DNA of 64,000 nt from Bacteroidota bacterium (GCA_026391355.1 JAPLDH010000048.1:57240-121239), one strand, 5' to 3'; counted from the first letter of the stretch, positions 8,219-17,502 are shown. The notes: generated by a model not told the origin, from the letters alone. Made by a program: numbers and translations.

Positions 8219-10312
8219 ATGAAAAAAATTATCCTGTTCCTGCTTGTGTCCGGTATCGGCTTTTATGGCTGTTGTCCGAAAGAAAAGAAAGACGTAAAAA
8301 GTGCAGCTCCCATCATTGCAAAACATGATCTGAAGCTAAAAAGTGATATCATGACTCCGGAAGTACTCTGGTCGTTCGGACGTGTCAGTGAACCTGAGGT
8401 ATCTCCTGATAAATCGACCATCGTATATGGGATTTCATACTATGATATTCCCCAGAATAAAGGGAACAGAGAAATCTATACAATTGGTATTGATGGAAAG
8501 AACCTGAAGCAGATCACACAAACCCGGTTCAGCGAGTATAATGCCACCTGGCGACCGGACGGTAAAAAAATCGGATTCCTTTCGGCTGAAACCGGGACGA
8601 TGCAGATCTGGGAAATGAACCCGGATGGTACTGACCGGAAGCAGATAAGCAAAAGTAATGACGACATAACCGGTTTCAAATATGCCCCCGATCAGAAAAA
8701 AATCTTGTACACCAAAGAGGTTAAAGTAGATAAAACTGCTGCGGACATTTATCCGGATCTTCCCAAGACTTCAGGCAGGATTATCACCGATCTGATGTAT
8801 AAACACTGGGATTCATGGGTAGATACCTACAGTCATATTTTCTTTGCAGATTATGACGGCAGCCAGTTTTCCAAGGAAGTGGACATTTTCCAGGGAGAGC
8901 CCTTCGAATCCCCGTTGAAACCCTTCGGTGGGATGGAGCAGATCAACTGGAGTCCCGACAGCAAAGTAATTGCCTATACCTGCCGGAAAAAGACAGGAAA
9001 GGCCTATTCACTCTCCACAAATTCCGATATCTACCTTTTTGAACTGGCCACAAAAAAAGTGACAAACATTTCAGAAGGGATGATGGGATATGATGTTGCA
9101 CCGGTGTATTCCCCTGATGGAAAGAAGATCGCATGGCAAAGCATGGAGAGGGACGGCTACGAATCTGATAAAAACAGGCTTTTTGTAATTGATCTTACAA
9201 CCGGGGTCAAAACTGATTATACAAAGAACTTCGACCAGAATGCAGAAAACCATGCATGGAGCGACGATGGTAAATCCATCTTCTTCACAAGTGATTGGCA
9301 TGCAACTGACGAAATTTACCGGCTTGATCTTGCAGATGGCAAAATTGAAAAGCTAACCGATGGCATCCACAACTATACCGGGGTTTTCCCTGCAGGGAAC
9401 AAACTGGTCGCCACCCAGATGTCAATGTCTTCACCTGTTGAGCTTTATGCAGTTGATCCACAAACGAAGAAAGAAACTCAAATTACCTTTACGAACAAGG
9501 AGATCTTCAATCAACTCGCTCTGGCCACTATTGAAAAACGCTGGATCAAGACCTCCGACAACAAGGAAGAACTTACCTGGATCATTTATCCCCCTCATTT
9601 TGATAAAACCAAAAAGTATCCCACACTGCTTTATTGCGAAGGTGGTCCCCAGAGTACGGTCAGCCAGTTCTGGTCTTTCCGCTGGAATTTCCAGATCATG
9701 GCCGCCAGCGGTTATATCATTGTTGCCCCAAACCGCAGGGGATTACCTGGTTTTGGCAAGGAATGGAACGAAGAGATCAGCGGTGATTATGGCGGGCAGA
9801 ACATGAAGGATTATTTTAGCGCTATCGATGAAATGGTAAAAGAGCCCTATATTAATAAGGATAAACTTGGATGTGTGGGTGCAAGTTATGGGGGATTTTC
9901 TGTTTACTGGATTGCCGGTCATCACAATAAACGGTTCAAAGCGTTTATTGCCCATGATGGTATGTTCGATCTGAAGGCACAATATCTTGAAACCGAAGAG
10001 ATGTGGTTTGCCAATTGGGATCTTGGCGGCTCTCCCTGGGATAAGAACAACAAGATTGCCCAGCGTTCTTATGAGAATTCACCGATCAACTTCGTTCAGA
10101 ACTGGGATACTCCCATACTGGTTGTTCACAGCGAACTGGATTACCGTATTCCAGTAACCCAGGGGATGGAAGCATTCAATGCTGCTATCCTTCAAGGAAT
10201 TCCTGCAGAATTTCTTTATTTCCCCGATGAAAACCATTGGGTACTGAAACCGCAGAATGGCATCCTCTGGCAGCGGACCTTCTTTGGCTGGCTTGACAAA
10301 TGGCTTAAATAA
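8219..10312 (+). CDS. S9 family peptidase lipoprotein (acylaminoacyl/dipeptidyl peptidase type)
   Basis: A 697-residue serine peptidase. The N-terminus is a lipoprotein signal ending GFYGC (Cys at about 18), so it is probably anchored in the outer or inner membrane facing the periplasm. Residues of about 50-430 contain PD40/TolB-like propeller blades (WSPDSK, YSPDGKKIAW, WSDDGKSIFF). The C-terminal alpha/beta hydrolase has the nucleophile elbow GASYGG at about 560, the catalytic Asp in HSELDYRIP and the catalytic His in DENHWV. Such enzymes cleave short peptides during amino acid scavenging; the exact specificity is not readable. Spacer repeats flank it on both sides. Confidence 0.93.
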   Translation: MKKIILFLLVSGIGFYGCCPKEKKDVKSAAPIIAKHDLKLKSDIMTPEVLWSFGRVSEPEVSPDKSTIVYGISYYDIPQNKGNREIYTIGIDGKNLKQITQTRFSEYNATWRPDGKKIGFLSAETGTMQIWEMNPDGTDRKQISKSNDDITGFKYAPDQKKILYTKEVKVDKTAADIYPDLPKTSGRIITDLMYKHWDSWVDTYSHIFFADYDGSQFSKEVDIFQGEPFESPLKPFGGMEQINWSPDSKVIAYTCRKKTGKAYSLSTNSDIYLFELATKKVTNISEGMMGYDVAPVYSPDGKKIAWQSMERDGYESDKNRLFVIDLTTGVKTDYTKNFDQNAENHAWSDDGKSIFFTSDWHATDEIYRLDLADGKIEKLTDGIHNYTGVFPAGNKLVATQMSMSSPVELYAVDPQTKKETQITFTNKEIFNQLALATIEKRWIKTSDNKEELTWIIYPPHFDKTKKYPTLLYCEGGPQSTVSQFWSFRWNFQIMAASGYIIVAPNRRGLPGFGKEWNEEISGDYGGQNMKDYFSAIDEMVKEPYINKDKLGCVGASYGGFSVYWIAGHHNKRFKAFIAHDGMFDLKAQYLETEEMWFANWDLGGSPWDKNNKIAQRSYENSPINFVQNWDTPILVVHSELDYRIPVTQGMEAFNAAILQGIPAEFLYFPDENHWVLKPQNGILWQRTFFGWLDKWLK

Positions 10313-10321
10313 CCGCGTTAA

Positions 10322-10358
10322 CCTCACCCCCTTGCCCCCTCTCCTAAAAGAGAAGGGG
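10322..10358. repeat. palindromic spacer repeat, copy 2 (partial)
   Basis: CCTCAC at 10322-10327 followed by CCCCTCTCCT...AGAAGGGG (10336-10358). It resembles the element at 8145-8194 but lacks the closing GTGAGG arm and has mismatches in the stem. Confidence 0.65.
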
Positions 10359-10377
10359 TAAAAAGAGTTTTGACAGA

Positions 10378-11145
10378 ATGACCGGAGTATTTTCATTGGA
10401 CGAAAACATCATGAAAGCGGCCGACCTGCTGAAGAGGTCGACGTTCACCACTGCTTACACCGGGGCGGGGATTTCCGTGGAAAGCGGAATTCCCCCATTC
10501 CGGGGTGAGGGAGGTTTGTGGACAAAGTACGATCCCACCATGCTTGATATAGACCATTTCCTTGGAAATCCTGTCAAGGGATGGGAAATTATAAAGGAGA
10601 TCTTTTATGACTTCTTCGGTAAAGCAAAACCCAATAAAGCCCACCTTGTTCTTGCGGAAATGGAGAAACAAGGATTGGTTGGCAGGATCATTACCCAGAA
10701 TATTGATAATTTGCACCAGGAAGCGGGCAGCATCCATGTGTATGAGTTTCATGGCAATTCAAAGAAACTGGTTTGCCTTGAATGCCGCATGCACTATAAG
10801 GCATCAGAAATCAGTCTTGACCATCTCCCGCCAACCTGCAGGCAATGTGGCGGGTTACTGAAACCTGATTTTGTTTTCTTCGGTGAAACCATACCGGAAG
10901 GGCCTTTACTGGCTGCTTATGAATCAGCCTCCATCTCGGATGTCTTCATCATCATCGGTACAACCGGGGAGGTTGTTCCTGCCAACCAGATACCTTTCCT
11001 CGCCAAAAGCAATGGTGCAAAGATCATCGAAATAAATCCTGCAGAATCGAATTATACAGGTCAGATCACTGATATTTTCTTAAAGGGAAAAGCAGGTGAG
11101 GTGATGGAGAAACTCTCGAAAGTCCTATTTACCCCTGCCTTGTAG
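10378..11145 (+). CDS. cobB: SIR2-family NAD-dependent protein deacylase
   Basis: A 255-residue sirtuin. The NAD-binding GAGIS is at about residues 29-33, followed by ESGIPPFRG and GGLW. TQNIDNLH lies near residue 105, the catalytic His is in YEFHGN, and a structural zinc site is formed by CLEC and, about 25 residues later, CRQCGG. GTTGEVVPAN near the end contacts NAD. The reaction removes acyl groups from lysine using NAD. Class III desuccinylases usually carry a YxxR motif in the acyl pocket; here that region reads FYDFFGKAKPN, without an obvious Arg, so simple deacetylation seems more likely (inference). It follows the S9 gene and overlaps the convergent sugar transferase by 21 bases. Confidence 0.9.
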   Translation: MTGVFSLDENIMKAADLLKRSTFTTAYTGAGISVESGIPPFRGEGGLWTKYDPTMLDIDHFLGNPVKGWEIIKEIFYDFFGKAKPNKAHLVLAEMEKQGLVGRIITQNIDNLHQEAGSIHVYEFHGNSKKLVCLECRMHYKASEISLDHLPPTCRQCGGLLKPDFVFFGETIPEGPLLAAYESASISDVFIIIGTTGEVVPANQIPFLAKSNGAKIIEINPAESNYTGQITDIFLKGKAGEVMEKLSKVLFTPAL

Positions 11146-12540
11146 GATGATAAGAATCGTATAGATCATGATCTTGAAATCCATTGCCAATGACATATTT
11201 TCAATGTAAAGGAGGTCGAATTTCAATCGTTCGATCATCTGGTCCACATTCTCTGCATAACCATATTTCACCTGACCCCAGGAAGTAATTCCAGGTTTTA
11301 CTTTTTGCAGCAAACGGTAATGAGGCGCTTTCTGTGTTATAAGGTCGATGTAATATTTACGTTCAGGACGGGGCCCGACAAGGCTCATATCTCCCTTCAA
11401 CACAGTATAAAACTGTGGAATCTCGTCCAACCTGACCTTCCTGAGGAATTTCCCGAATTTCGTGATCCTGCCGTCCTCTTTTGAAGAAAGCGCCGGGCCG
11501 TTTTCTTCAGAATCTTTGTACATGGTCCTGAACTTATGCATAATGAATGGTCTGCCTTTCAACCCTATACGTTCCTGTGAAAAAATAATGGGACCTGAAG
11601 AAGTGAGCATAACACCAATTCCGGTTATCAACATCACAGGTGAAAGAATGATCAGACATATGATAGAAACAACGATATCAAGGATCCGTTTCAGCGACAT
11701 CTGCCAGTCAGGCATAAGATCGGGAAAAATCTGGATAAGGGGAGCATGGAAGATCGAAGTTGTTTTTACTGAACCGACCAAAATATCCTGCATCACCGGA
11801 ATGATCTTAATGACTACATCCGTATCCTCAAGTTGTGTAATAATATTTTCAATTGTATGGTTCTCGGAATTTTCAATAGCAATGATCACCTCTTCAACCA
11901 TTTTTTCCTTTACAATATTATTGAGGTTCTTCAACTCCCCGAGGTGGGGTAGATATCCATCCAGTTTATAATGATCATATCCCTCAACATTCACGAACCC
12001 GATAAACCTGTTGCCGGAGGACTTTTCCTGGTTCTCAATTTCTTCAAAAATGGAGATGGCATTGCCATTGCTACCAATAATGACCGTATTAAACCCGATA
12101 ATTTTATTATGTATCTTGAAAGCAGTTTTGGAGGTGAGAGTAAACCGGAATGCTGCTGTAAGGAACAGGTGAAACGCCAGAAGAACAAAGAAGAATTCAA
12201 TGTAAGTTGTATTAGAAAGAATGACATCATCCAGGATAAGCGCAAAAAAGAGAATGGTTACCCCGATAAAGGTTATCATCACTGTTTGTCCAAATTCCTT
12301 TAACCTCGATTTACGGAATATTTTGCGGTAGGTTCCAATGAACATATAGAGGATAAGCCAGAAAAGAGGGACTGTTATGATCCCTGCATATAACTTCATA
12401 TCAAGAAAAATCTGTTCAGCATGATGAAAAACCTGCCGGTCGACGGCATATTTACGGTAAATAAAAAACAAGGTCCAGGCTATGACTGCAGCCATATAGT
12501 CAGCTGATACATATTTGACGACCTGGAGTGTTTTATTCAT
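11125..12540 (-). CDS. polyprenyl glycosylphosphotransferase (exopolysaccharide sugar transferase)
   Basis: A 471-residue membrane enzyme that starts exopolysaccharide or O-antigen repeat synthesis by moving a sugar phosphate from a nucleotide sugar to undecaprenyl phosphate. About four hydrophobic helices occupy residues 10-130, followed by a Rossmann-like CoA-binding-type domain (NTVIIGSNGNAISIFEEI). The catalytic bacterial sugar transferase domain starts at KRILDIVVSIICLI. It contains SQERIGLKG, FIMHKFRTM, and the LRKVRLDEIPQ and SLVGPRPER motifs with the conserved Asp-Glu and Arg residues. This is the WcaJ/PssY-like two-domain layout. It is the last gene of a three-gene minus-strand unit with a lipoprotein and a Gfo/Idh/MocA protein. 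Confidence 0.92.
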   Translation of the reverse strand: MNKTLQVVKYVSADYMAAVIAWTLFFIYRKYAVDRQVFHHAEQIFLDMKLYAGIITVPLFWLILYMFIGTYRKIFRKSRLKEFGQTVMITFIGVTILFFALILDDVILSNTTYIEFFFVLLAFHLFLTAAFRFTLTSKTAFKIHNKIIGFNTVIIGSNGNAISIFEEIENQEKSSGNRFIGFVNVEGYDHYKLDGYLPHLGELKNLNNIVKEKMVEEVIIAIENSENHTIENIITQLEDTDVVIKIIPVMQDILVGSVKTTSIFHAPLIQIFPDLMPDWQMSLKRILDIVVSIICLIILSPVMLITGIGVMLTSSGPIIFSQERIGLKGRPFIMHKFRTMYKDSEENGPALSSKEDGRITKFGKFLRKVRLDEIPQFYTVLKGDMSLVGPRPERKYYIDLITQKAPHYRLLQKVKPGITSWGQVKYGYAENVDQMIERLKFDLLYIENMSLAMDFKIMIYTILIILQGRGK

Positions 12541-12570
12541 TTTGGTATTGAGTTTATACGTTTATTGTTT

Positions 12571-13452
12571 TTAGTTTGTCAATATTTTAATATTGTCGAT
12601 CAGTATCTGGGCAGCCGGCACACTCGAATCTGTAGCCCTCAGGTAAACCTTAAAAGTATTCGCACCTGCATAGGTATTCAACGAATTTGTAAGCTCGATA
12701 TAAATTTTCTTCCATTGACCGTTTGTCGGGTTTAATGTAATAACCGGGTATTGAACTATTGACAGGCTCACATAAATCACAACACCAATTGTAAAAGCCA
12801 TATTCGTGTTAAAATTCATTTCCAGGTAAACCGGGGCAAGAGGAATTGTATAATTCCCCTGTGTTACACATTCAAATTCATTATGCTTTGTAGTTGTATC
12901 CATTACGATGCTTCCGGAATGTAACCCTTCAAAAGTCAGGTCAGAACCAAAAGCCGTTCTGTTAATACCTACCAGGCTTCTTGGGGTTGTATCCAATATC
13001 ATACCTGCATTCTCGAAATTTTCCATACCAAGAAATTGTGCAGCCGTAGAATAGATGGTATGCAATGTTCCAAGTGAGGTAGTAGAATCGGGTACAAAAT
13101 TAACCTGCTCGATGATCACAGGATCATAGAAAACATAGTCTGCCCTGGTTGCCGCAATGCCATTCTTCTTTATTCCCGCATCCACCCTCACCTTATGTTT
13201 CCCCTGTTTTAAAACAGGTACCCGGGCAGGCAATTCAAAAATACCGATCAGTTGATCATCAACATATATCCAGGCATCCGTAATATTATGTGAAGCTGTT
13301 CCCTGAGATGGTTTGGAAACAAGGTAAATCGAATCGACCTTAAGGTAGGCAGGGATGGTTTGATCGCCCGAAAATTTATCACATGATGTCAGGGATAGAA
13401 GTGAAAGAAAAAAAAGTGATAAATATAAAGCGTGTAAATATTTTTTATGCAT
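12571..13452 (-). CDS. lipoprotein of unknown function next to a sugar transferase
   Basis: A 293-residue protein with a lipoprotein signal (hydrophobic segment ending LLSLTSC, Cys at about residue 24). An N-terminal part (about 35-110) reads VDSIYLV, DAWIYVDDQLIGIFELPARV, GKHKVRVDAGIKKNG, like a PEGA-type surface beta domain. A C-terminal part (about 190-293) looks like a carbohydrate-binding-type beta sandwich, ending AAQILIDNIKIL, which resembles the closing strand of CBM-like domains. I do not recognise a named family. Thirty bases separate it from the downstream sugar transferase, suggesting a role at the surface linked to polysaccharide, but this is inference from position. Confidence 0.8.
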   Translation of the reverse strand: MHKKYLHALYLSLFFLSLLSLTSCDKFSGDQTIPAYLKVDSIYLVSKPSQGTASHNITDAWIYVDDQLIGIFELPARVPVLKQGKHKVRVDAGIKKNGIAATRADYVFYDPVIIEQVNFVPDSTTSLGTLHTIYSTAAQFLGMENFENAGMILDTTPRSLVGINRTAFGSDLTFEGLHSGSIVMDTTTKHNEFECVTQGNYTIPLAPVYLEMNFNTNMAFTIGVVIYVSLSIVQYPVITLNPTNGQWKKIYIELTNSLNTYAGANTFKVYLRATDSSVPAAQILIDNIKILTN

Positions 13453-13551
13453 AATGCCTGTCTAAGGTCAATCCCCAAAAATAAAACGGTTGAACAATCC
13501 TAATATTGTTTTCTGAATTTATAAAAATACGCATCAATTGAGATGCAAAAA

Positions 13552-14538
13552 TCAGAGGTTCAATGCGGATTGATTGATTTTTTCAATGATCTGATGAGCC
13601 AGTTCCAACGCGCTATATCCGTCATTGATGGTAACCGGGGGAACGGTATTATTGATGATGGCCGAATAAAAGCTTTCCAGTTCTGTTTTAATGGCATTTG
13701 AAGACCTGATCTCAGGTTTCTCAAAGGCAATCTGTTTACTTCCTTTTCCGGGTCCCAGGTTGATTAAAAATCCAAAAGGCTGTGTCGTTCCGGGTTCTGC
13801 ATCTTTTATACGAACAACCTCGGTTTCCATCTTCAGGAAATCAATGGATATGTATGCATCCCGTTGAAAGAACCTACTCTTTCTCATTTGTTTCAAAGAA
13901 ATCCTGCTTGCCGTGAGATTTGCCACGCAGCCATTATCAAATTCGATCCTTGCATTTGCAATGTCAGGCGAATCGCTTACCACTGCCACACCGCTGGCGC
14001 TAACCTTACGGATATTGCTCTTAACCACACACAATATTATATCAATATCATGGATCATAAGGTCAAGGATTACAGGAACATCTGTTCCACGTGGGTTAAA
14101 TTGTGCTAACCTGTGCGATTCAATGAACATCGGTTTAGTCAGGAATGGCTCCGCTGCGAGAAATGCCGGGTTGAAGCGTTCTACATGACCTACCTGCACC
14201 TTAACATTCGCTTCACCGGCGATTTTCATGAGTTCCCGCGCTTCATCGAGTGTAGTGACAATGGGCTTTTCAATGAATACATGACGGAATTTCTTTAACG
14301 CTTTTGATGCACATTCAAAATGAGAAACCGTGGGTGTTACAATATCAACCACATCAGCAGCATCAATCAGTTCTTCCACGGAATTCCACTTTTTTATGTG
14401 GTAATCATGTTCAACTTTTGAAGAAATTTCTTCGTTTGGGTCAAAAAATCCAATTACTTGAAAATCCGGTATTTCCTGAAGACATTTTATATGGATACTC
14501 CCAAGGTGACCTGCACCAAGAACGCCTATTTTCAGCAT
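13552..14538 (-). CDS. Gfo/Idh/MocA family oxidoreductase
   Basis: A 328-residue NAD(P)-dependent oxidoreductase. The N-terminal Rossmann fold starts LKIGVLGAGHLGSIH (GxGxxG), with VDIVTPTVSHFECA and the family's EKPIVTT loop at about 100. The C-terminal alpha/beta domain includes DLMIHDIDIIL, where the His-Asp pair is typical of the catalytic region. Such enzymes oxidise or reduce sugars and sugar nucleotides; the link to a downstream sugar transferase suggests sugar-nucleotide or polysaccharide metabolism. It is the first gene of the minus-strand unit that runs into the lipoprotein and the sugar transferase. Confidence 0.9.
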   Translation of the reverse strand: MLKIGVLGAGHLGSIHIKCLQEIPDFQVIGFFDPNEEISSKVEHDYHIKKWNSVEELIDAADVVDIVTPTVSHFECASKALKKFRHVFIEKPIVTTLDEARELMKIAGEANVKVQVGHVERFNPAFLAAEPFLTKPMFIESHRLAQFNPRGTDVPVILDLMIHDIDIILCVVKSNIRKVSASGVAVVSDSPDIANARIEFDNGCVANLTASRISLKQMRKSRFFQRDAYISIDFLKMETEVVRIKDAEPGTTQPFGFLINLGPGKGSKQIAFEKPEIRSSNAIKTELESFYSAIINNTVPPVTINDGYSALELAHQIIEKINQSALNL

Positions 14539-14609
14539 TGTAAATGTGTTTGTTGTTTTTTGTATTACATTGGTAACAGGATTGTTAACCCAAATACATT
14601 CATTTTTTG

Positions 14610-14617
14610 CAAAAGTA
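14610..14617 (-). promoter_or_regulatory. -7 element upstream of the Gfo/Idh/MocA gene
   Basis: On the minus strand TACTTTTG matches TAnnTTTG about 70 bases before the start codon. I do not see a TTG at the expected -33 distance, so the call is tentative. Confidence 0.35.
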
Positions 14618-14692
14618 GCTCTTTTGTAGCGAATGAATTACTATTTTCGTTAAAAATTTCAAAACACCTTTCTTGTTTTTCTTTGTGATACC

Positions 14693-15340
14693 ATGGATGA
14701 TTCCTATAAACATCAAGGCCTTAGAAAGTTGCTGATTGAAAGTATCAGGACAAAAGGAATAAAAGATGCAAATGTGCTGAGCGCCATGGAAAAAGTTCCA
14801 CGTCATATTTTCTTTGATTCCTCTTTTCTGAATTTTGCTTATGAGGATAAACCCTTCCCTATCGGGGCAGGTCAAACCATTTCACAACCTTATACCGTTG
14901 CTTTTCAAACAGAGCTGTTGCAAGTCAGGAGTGGAGACAGGATTCTTGAAATAGGTACCGGTTCGGGTTATCAGGCATGTATCCTGGCAGAGATGGGAGC
15001 CAAGGTATTCACCATCGAACGGCAAAGATCCTTGTTTGATAAGGCAGTAAAAGTTCTGCCAACGCTTGGTTATACAATTAAAACATTCTATGGCGATGGA
15101 TATAAAGGGTTGCCTGCTTTTGCTCCTTTCGATAAAATCCTGGTAACTGCCGGAGCTCCATTTATTCCTGATCCGTTAATTAAACAATTGAAAACAGGGG
15201 GAATCCTTGTTATTCCTGTCGGAGCTTCCGATATCCAGATCATGACCACCATCACTAAAACCGGTGAAAACCAATATCAGAAACGCGAACACGGAACATT
15301 CAGGTTTGTTCCGTTACTGGGGAACAAGGCGATGGATTAA
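14693..15340 (+). CDS. pcm: protein-L-isoaspartate O-methyltransferase
   Basis: A 215-residue SAM-dependent methyltransferase that starts repair of isoaspartyl residues in aged proteins. It has the PCMT signature: VPRHIFFD near residue 40, then IGAGQTISQPYTVAFQ (substrate-binding), then the SAM-binding ILEIGTGSGYQACILAEMG. FDKILVTAGAP and GGILVIPVG complete the fold. Length is normal (about 210). It is divergent from the Gfo/Idh/MocA gene, with about 150 bases between the starts, and is probably a single-gene unit. Confidence 0.93.
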   Translation: MDDSYKHQGLRKLLIESIRTKGIKDANVLSAMEKVPRHIFFDSSFLNFAYEDKPFPIGAGQTISQPYTVAFQTELLQVRSGDRILEIGTGSGYQACILAEMGAKVFTIERQRSLFDKAVKVLPTLGYTIKTFYGDGYKGLPAFAPFDKILVTAGAPFIPDPLIKQLKTGGILVIPVGASDIQIMTTITKTGENQYQKREHGTFRFVPLLGNKAMD

Positions 15341-15466
15341 CCGGCGAACTAGCGAACTGGTGAATTGGCGAGTCAGAAAAAGGTTATTAGTCATCGGCCA
15401 TTAATCCTTCATCACGCGTTACGCGCAACGAATGTGACTCTGTGACTATTTTAATTTCTGAACTAT

Positions 15467-15496
15467 TTGAAAAATAGAATTATAATGTTATATTTG
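15467..15496 (+). promoter_or_regulatory. consensus promoter for the plus-strand zinc-ribbon genes
   Basis: TTG (15467-15469), 19 bases, then TATATTTG (15489-15496) is an exact match to TTG-N19-TAnnTTTG. The likely transcription start is about 75 bases before the ATG at 15579. The rest of the spacer 15341-15466 holds only low-complexity words (CGAACTAGCGAACTGGTGAA) and an ACGCGT palindrome at 15411-15430. Confidence 0.7.
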
Positions 15497-15578
15497 CTTC
15501 AACGTATTATTCTTTTGCTTTTAAAGGAATTACATGATCTATACAACCCAAAATCATTAACCAACAAAACAAACGCTT

Positions 15579-16388
15579 ATGAAATACTGTTCGAATTGCG
15601 GAACAGAGCTGAATCCGGCTGCTAAATTCTGCGTAGCATGTGGAACACCCATTGCTCTGGCAACACCTCGTCCTGTAGAGCCGACATATCAACCTCCGCC
15701 CAATTACCAGCAGCAGAAACCTGCTTATGAGCAGGCCAAAGAAACCAGGAACAATTATGGTTTTGCTGATCCCATCCCAGGAAAGTCGAACCTGTTCCAG
15801 CGCGTAATCAATATTATTATCAAACCTAATCAGGAGTGGAATGTTATAGCAGGAGAACAGCCAAACACATTGAAACTGATAGGTGGTTATGTCATAATTC
15901 TGGCACTTATACCGGCAGTTTCCGCATTTATTAAATATGGCATCATAGGTTTCTCATACGGGGGATATACCTCCCGCAGCATTGTTTCAGGGATTCAAAC
16001 CGGGCTGGTACAATTGCTTTCTGCCATCATTGGCGTTTACCTGCTGGCATGGGTAATTGACCTTTTAGCACCGACTTTTAATTCGGAGAAAAATTTTGGT
16101 CGTTCACTTCAGTTGGCTGTATATGCTTCAACACCGCAATGGGTTGCCGGATTTCTGCTACTTCTCTCAACAAGCCTGAGCATGCTGATTATGTTATTCG
16201 GGCTGTATGCTATTTATCTGCTTGTAGTTGGTATGCCCGTTATGAAAGGGACACCGAAGGATAAATTAGTAGGATATATTATACTAACCATCGTGGCGAT
16301 GATCGTTATCGGTCTGGTCATTGCGCTGATACTTGGCGTCTTTCTTAGACTTATCTTTGTAGGTCGTGCCGGTGTATTTGGATTTTAA
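15579..16388 (+). CDS. zinc-ribbon Yip1-family membrane protein
   Basis: A 269-residue protein. Residues 1-25 form a zinc ribbon with two Cys pairs (YCSNCG and FCVACG). A Pro/Gln/Tyr-rich linker runs to about residue 55. From about residue 65 the sequence matches Yip1-type membrane domains (NLFQRVINIIIKPNQEWNVI, the typical entry motif) with about five transmembrane helices. The zinc ribbon should be cytoplasmic. Bacterial Yip1 proteins have no settled function. It leads a plus-strand group of three genes that all begin with the same type of ribbon; 40 bases separate it from the next. Confidence 0.85.
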   Translation: MKYCSNCGTELNPAAKFCVACGTPIALATPRPVEPTYQPPPNYQQQKPAYEQAKETRNNYGFADPIPGKSNLFQRVINIIIKPNQEWNVIAGEQPNTLKLIGGYVIILALIPAVSAFIKYGIIGFSYGGYTSRSIVSGIQTGLVQLLSAIIGVYLLAWVIDLLAPTFNSEKNFGRSLQLAVYASTPQWVAGFLLLLSTSLSMLIMLFGLYAIYLLVVGMPVMKGTPKDKLVGYIILTIVAMIVIGLVIALILGVFLRLIFVGRAGVFGF

Positions 16389-16428
16389 TCCTTCCAGAAA
16401 AATGGACTCAATTTAGAACTTGTTTACT

Positions 16429-17502
16429 ATGAAATTTTGCCCTCAATGCGGATCAACCGTTGTACCTGATGATCGGTTTTGCCAGGAATGTGGCTTTGAT
16501 ACATCCTCTGATCAACCTGCCAACGAAATTAATTTCAAGCCTGTTGATGAACCAGAAGTAATCCATAAACCGGAGAAAGAACCGATAGTTCCTCCACTAC
16601 CTTATGAACCCGCGCCAAAGCATGCACCGGTAATCCCACCAGAACACCCTGCTCCGGTACCTGCTTATATTCCACCCGTAAAACCACCGGAATATTCAAC
16701 CCGGCAAAAAGGGAAGAAGACCTGGTTATTTATTGTTTTGGGGTTCATCGCAATTGGTGCCCTGGGAGTTGGGGGTTGGTTTGTATATAACAAGTACTTC
16801 ACAGCGCAAACGAAGACTCCTGTTGTTACCCAGGTAAATACGGGAGTTCCGGAAATTACTGCTGTTGACTCCATTCCCGTGAATACCAAAGTTCCAGAAC
16901 CACCGGCACAGGCCGAACCTTTAAAGCCAAAAGCAACAACGAACCCTCAGAGCAGCGTTGATCAGAAAATCGCAAAGGAAAAAGCAAAGGAACAAAACAA
17001 ACCTGCGAAACAAACAACTACGCATACGCAACAAACAACCACGCATACACAACAAACAACCACGCATACACAACAAACAAAGCCCGATCAGGGTGTAGAA
17101 GTATCGCCAGGCATAACCGCAAACGATTATTTGGCTAAGGTTATCCTTAAAGTAGGCCGAAAGGAAGATTCGAAAAACAAAAATCCAAAAAATCCTGTCA
17201 AGCTGACAATTAAGCATCCTACCATGATTGTCAGAATAACTACAGATCATTATAATGATGGCAGGGGTGTGTCGGGCGGAGTTACCATAAGCATTAAGGA
17301 CCGTTACGGCATTCCGGTTGGGAACTTCATGGCCAAAGGGAAATCCGGAATAAACGGTGCTCCGAATGCGAAATGGGTTGCCGAACCACATAAAATGCTG
17401 GATAAAGGCACCTATTTCATCTGGGACTCAGATATGTCAACCTGGTCGAAAACGGTAACAGGGATGGGCTTTGTTGTTGTTGAAGGATACGAAATAAAAT
17501 AA
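16429..17502 (+). CDS. zinc-ribbon, single-pass membrane protein with beta-type C-terminal domain
   Basis: A 357-residue protein. Start taken at ATG 16429, since the only upstream in-frame start is TTG at 16420. Residues 1-20 carry the ribbon (FCPQCG, FCQECG). A Pro/Glu-rich linker follows to about 95, then one transmembrane helix (WLFIVLGFIAIGALGVGGWF). Outside the membrane lies a disordered Thr/Gln/Pro/Lys region containing a 21-bp DNA repeat, then a globular domain from about 225. Its end reads LDKGTYFIWDSDMSTWSKT, a pattern I associate with C-terminal domains of other zinc-ribbon or secreted bacterial proteins (GTY..DSD..TWS). No enzyme motif is visible. Function unknown. Confidence 0.8.
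   Translation: MKFCPQCGSTVVPDDRFCQECGFDTSSDQPANEINFKPVDEPEVIHKPEKEPIVPPLPYEPAPKHAPVIPPEHPAPVPAYIPPVKPPEYSTRQKGKKTWLFIVLGFIAIGALGVGGWFVYNKYFTAQTKTPVVTQVNTGVPEITAVDSIPVNTKVPEPPAQAEPLKPKATTNPQSSVDQKIAKEKAKEQNKPAKQTTTHTQQTTTHTQQTTTHTQQTKPDQGVEVSPGITANDYLAKVILKVGRKEDSKNKNPKNPVKLTIKHPTMIVRITTDHYNDGRGVSGGVTISIKDRYGIPVGNFMAKGKSGINGAPNAKWVAEPHKMLDKGTYFIWDSDMSTWSKTVTGMGFVVVEGYEIK
17011..17073 (+). repeat. 21-bp in-frame tandem repeat
   Basis: Three consecutive 21-bp units (the second and third identical, the first with two changes) encode QTTTHTQ-type heptapeptides in the extracytoplasmic linker of the preceding gene. Copy number could vary by slippage without breaking the frame. Confidence 0.85.

Noticed and set aside
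11462..11971. Plus-strand open frame of 169 codons
   Set aside because: Antisense shadow of the sugar transferase, whose motifs are unambiguous on the minus strand.
17011..17073. CRISPR-like short repeats
   Set aside because: The 21-bp units are contiguous with no spacers and are in frame in a coding gene.
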